This document shows, one piece after another, positions 22,820-22,966 of a stretch of DNA of 22,966 nucleotides. A program made the translations under genes and the position numbers. Each line of letters starts with the position of its first letter. The stretch's first letter is position 1. The notes below the pieces were generated by a model, which searched no databases, was not told the origin of the DNA, and saw only the letters and a list, made by a program, of their open reading frames with translations. Origin of the DNA: a virus; IMG/VR virus record IMGVR_UViG_3300025293_000932, positions 1-22,966 of that record. One strand, 5' to 3'.

Positions 22820-22966
22820 ATGCCTAAAGGTTTTCGCCCCCAGATTATGGCTTCAATACTCTGTGGCACGCTGTTTGGGGTTTTCGGGATGTGGATAGGA
22901 CTACAGATGGGCGCTACCGAAATCGTGACAGCGGTAATCGGATCGGTGTTTGGTTTCCTTGGGGGC
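22820..22966 (+). CDS. Small membrane protein, possible holin (cut by right edge)
   Basis: GAAGGAGA at 22807-22814 precedes the ATG. 49 codons are visible and the frame is open at the window end. Two hydrophobic segments are seen: MASILCGTLFGVFGMWIGLQ, then a polar ATE turn and IVTAVIGSVFGFLGG. Two short helices with a Gly-rich turn fit small class II/III holin-like proteins, and the place next to another membrane peptide after the tail genes is where lysis cassettes often start. Any later residues, and an endolysin, would lie outside the window. Confidence 0.55.
   Translation, partial: MPKGFRPQIMASILCGTLFGVFGMWIGLQMGATEIVTAVIGSVFGFLGG

Overview
The window is a stretch of a tailed double-stranded DNA bacteriophage genome (Caudoviricetes-type), free or integrated. 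Every gene I can support lies on the + strand. They are packed with 1-19 nt overlaps or short gaps and nearly all have an AGGAG-type ribosome binding site, so the host is a bacterium; I cannot name it. The anchors are the nuclease end of a large terminase, a portal-like protein, a scaffold-like protein followed by a major-capsid-like protein, and a fibre ending in a peptidase S74 / intramolecular-chaperone domain. No tRNA, integrase, replication gene, CRISPR array or insertion sequence is visible.

Layout. 1-2840: terminase C-terminus, portal and a small helical protein (packaging). 2830-11990: a Gln/Pro-rich unknown protein and then a giant 2472-residue gene. The giant gene reads as a 'polyvalent' ejected protein: a Gly-rich hydrophobic N-terminus, then compact modules separated by near-identical Ala-Ile-Pro-Thr-Pro linkers (candidate ADP-ribosyltransferase-like, GNAT-like and ParB/sulfiredoxin-like modules plus two I cannot assign), then about 1250 residues resembling the C-terminal part of large phage polyproteins. 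11990-12294: a 60-residue gene followed by a possible small RNA locus (promoter-like sequence, long hairpin, strong intrinsic terminator). 12295-13969: scaffold and capsid. 14053-16620: beta-rich and basic accessory virion proteins and a C2H2-like zinc-binding coiled-coil protein. 16705-17739: S74 fibre. 17743-19247: six tiny or small genes, three strongly basic and one extremely acidic. 19262-22680: an adaptor-like protein carrying a carbohydrate-binding-like domain, then a beta-propeller protein that could be the tail nozzle. 22680-end: two small membrane proteins, the last cut by the window edge.

How it fits together. No tape-measure gene lies in the window, and a beta-propeller protein follows an adaptor-like protein. 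This suggests a short-tailed (podovirus-like) particle, but the rest of the genome is not visible. The giant protein is probably packaged and delivered with the DNA, where its enzymatic modules could act on host targets. The small basic proteins may be DNA-binding internal head components. The terminator at 12219-12249 could separate or tune expression of the capsid genes relative to the giant gene upstream.
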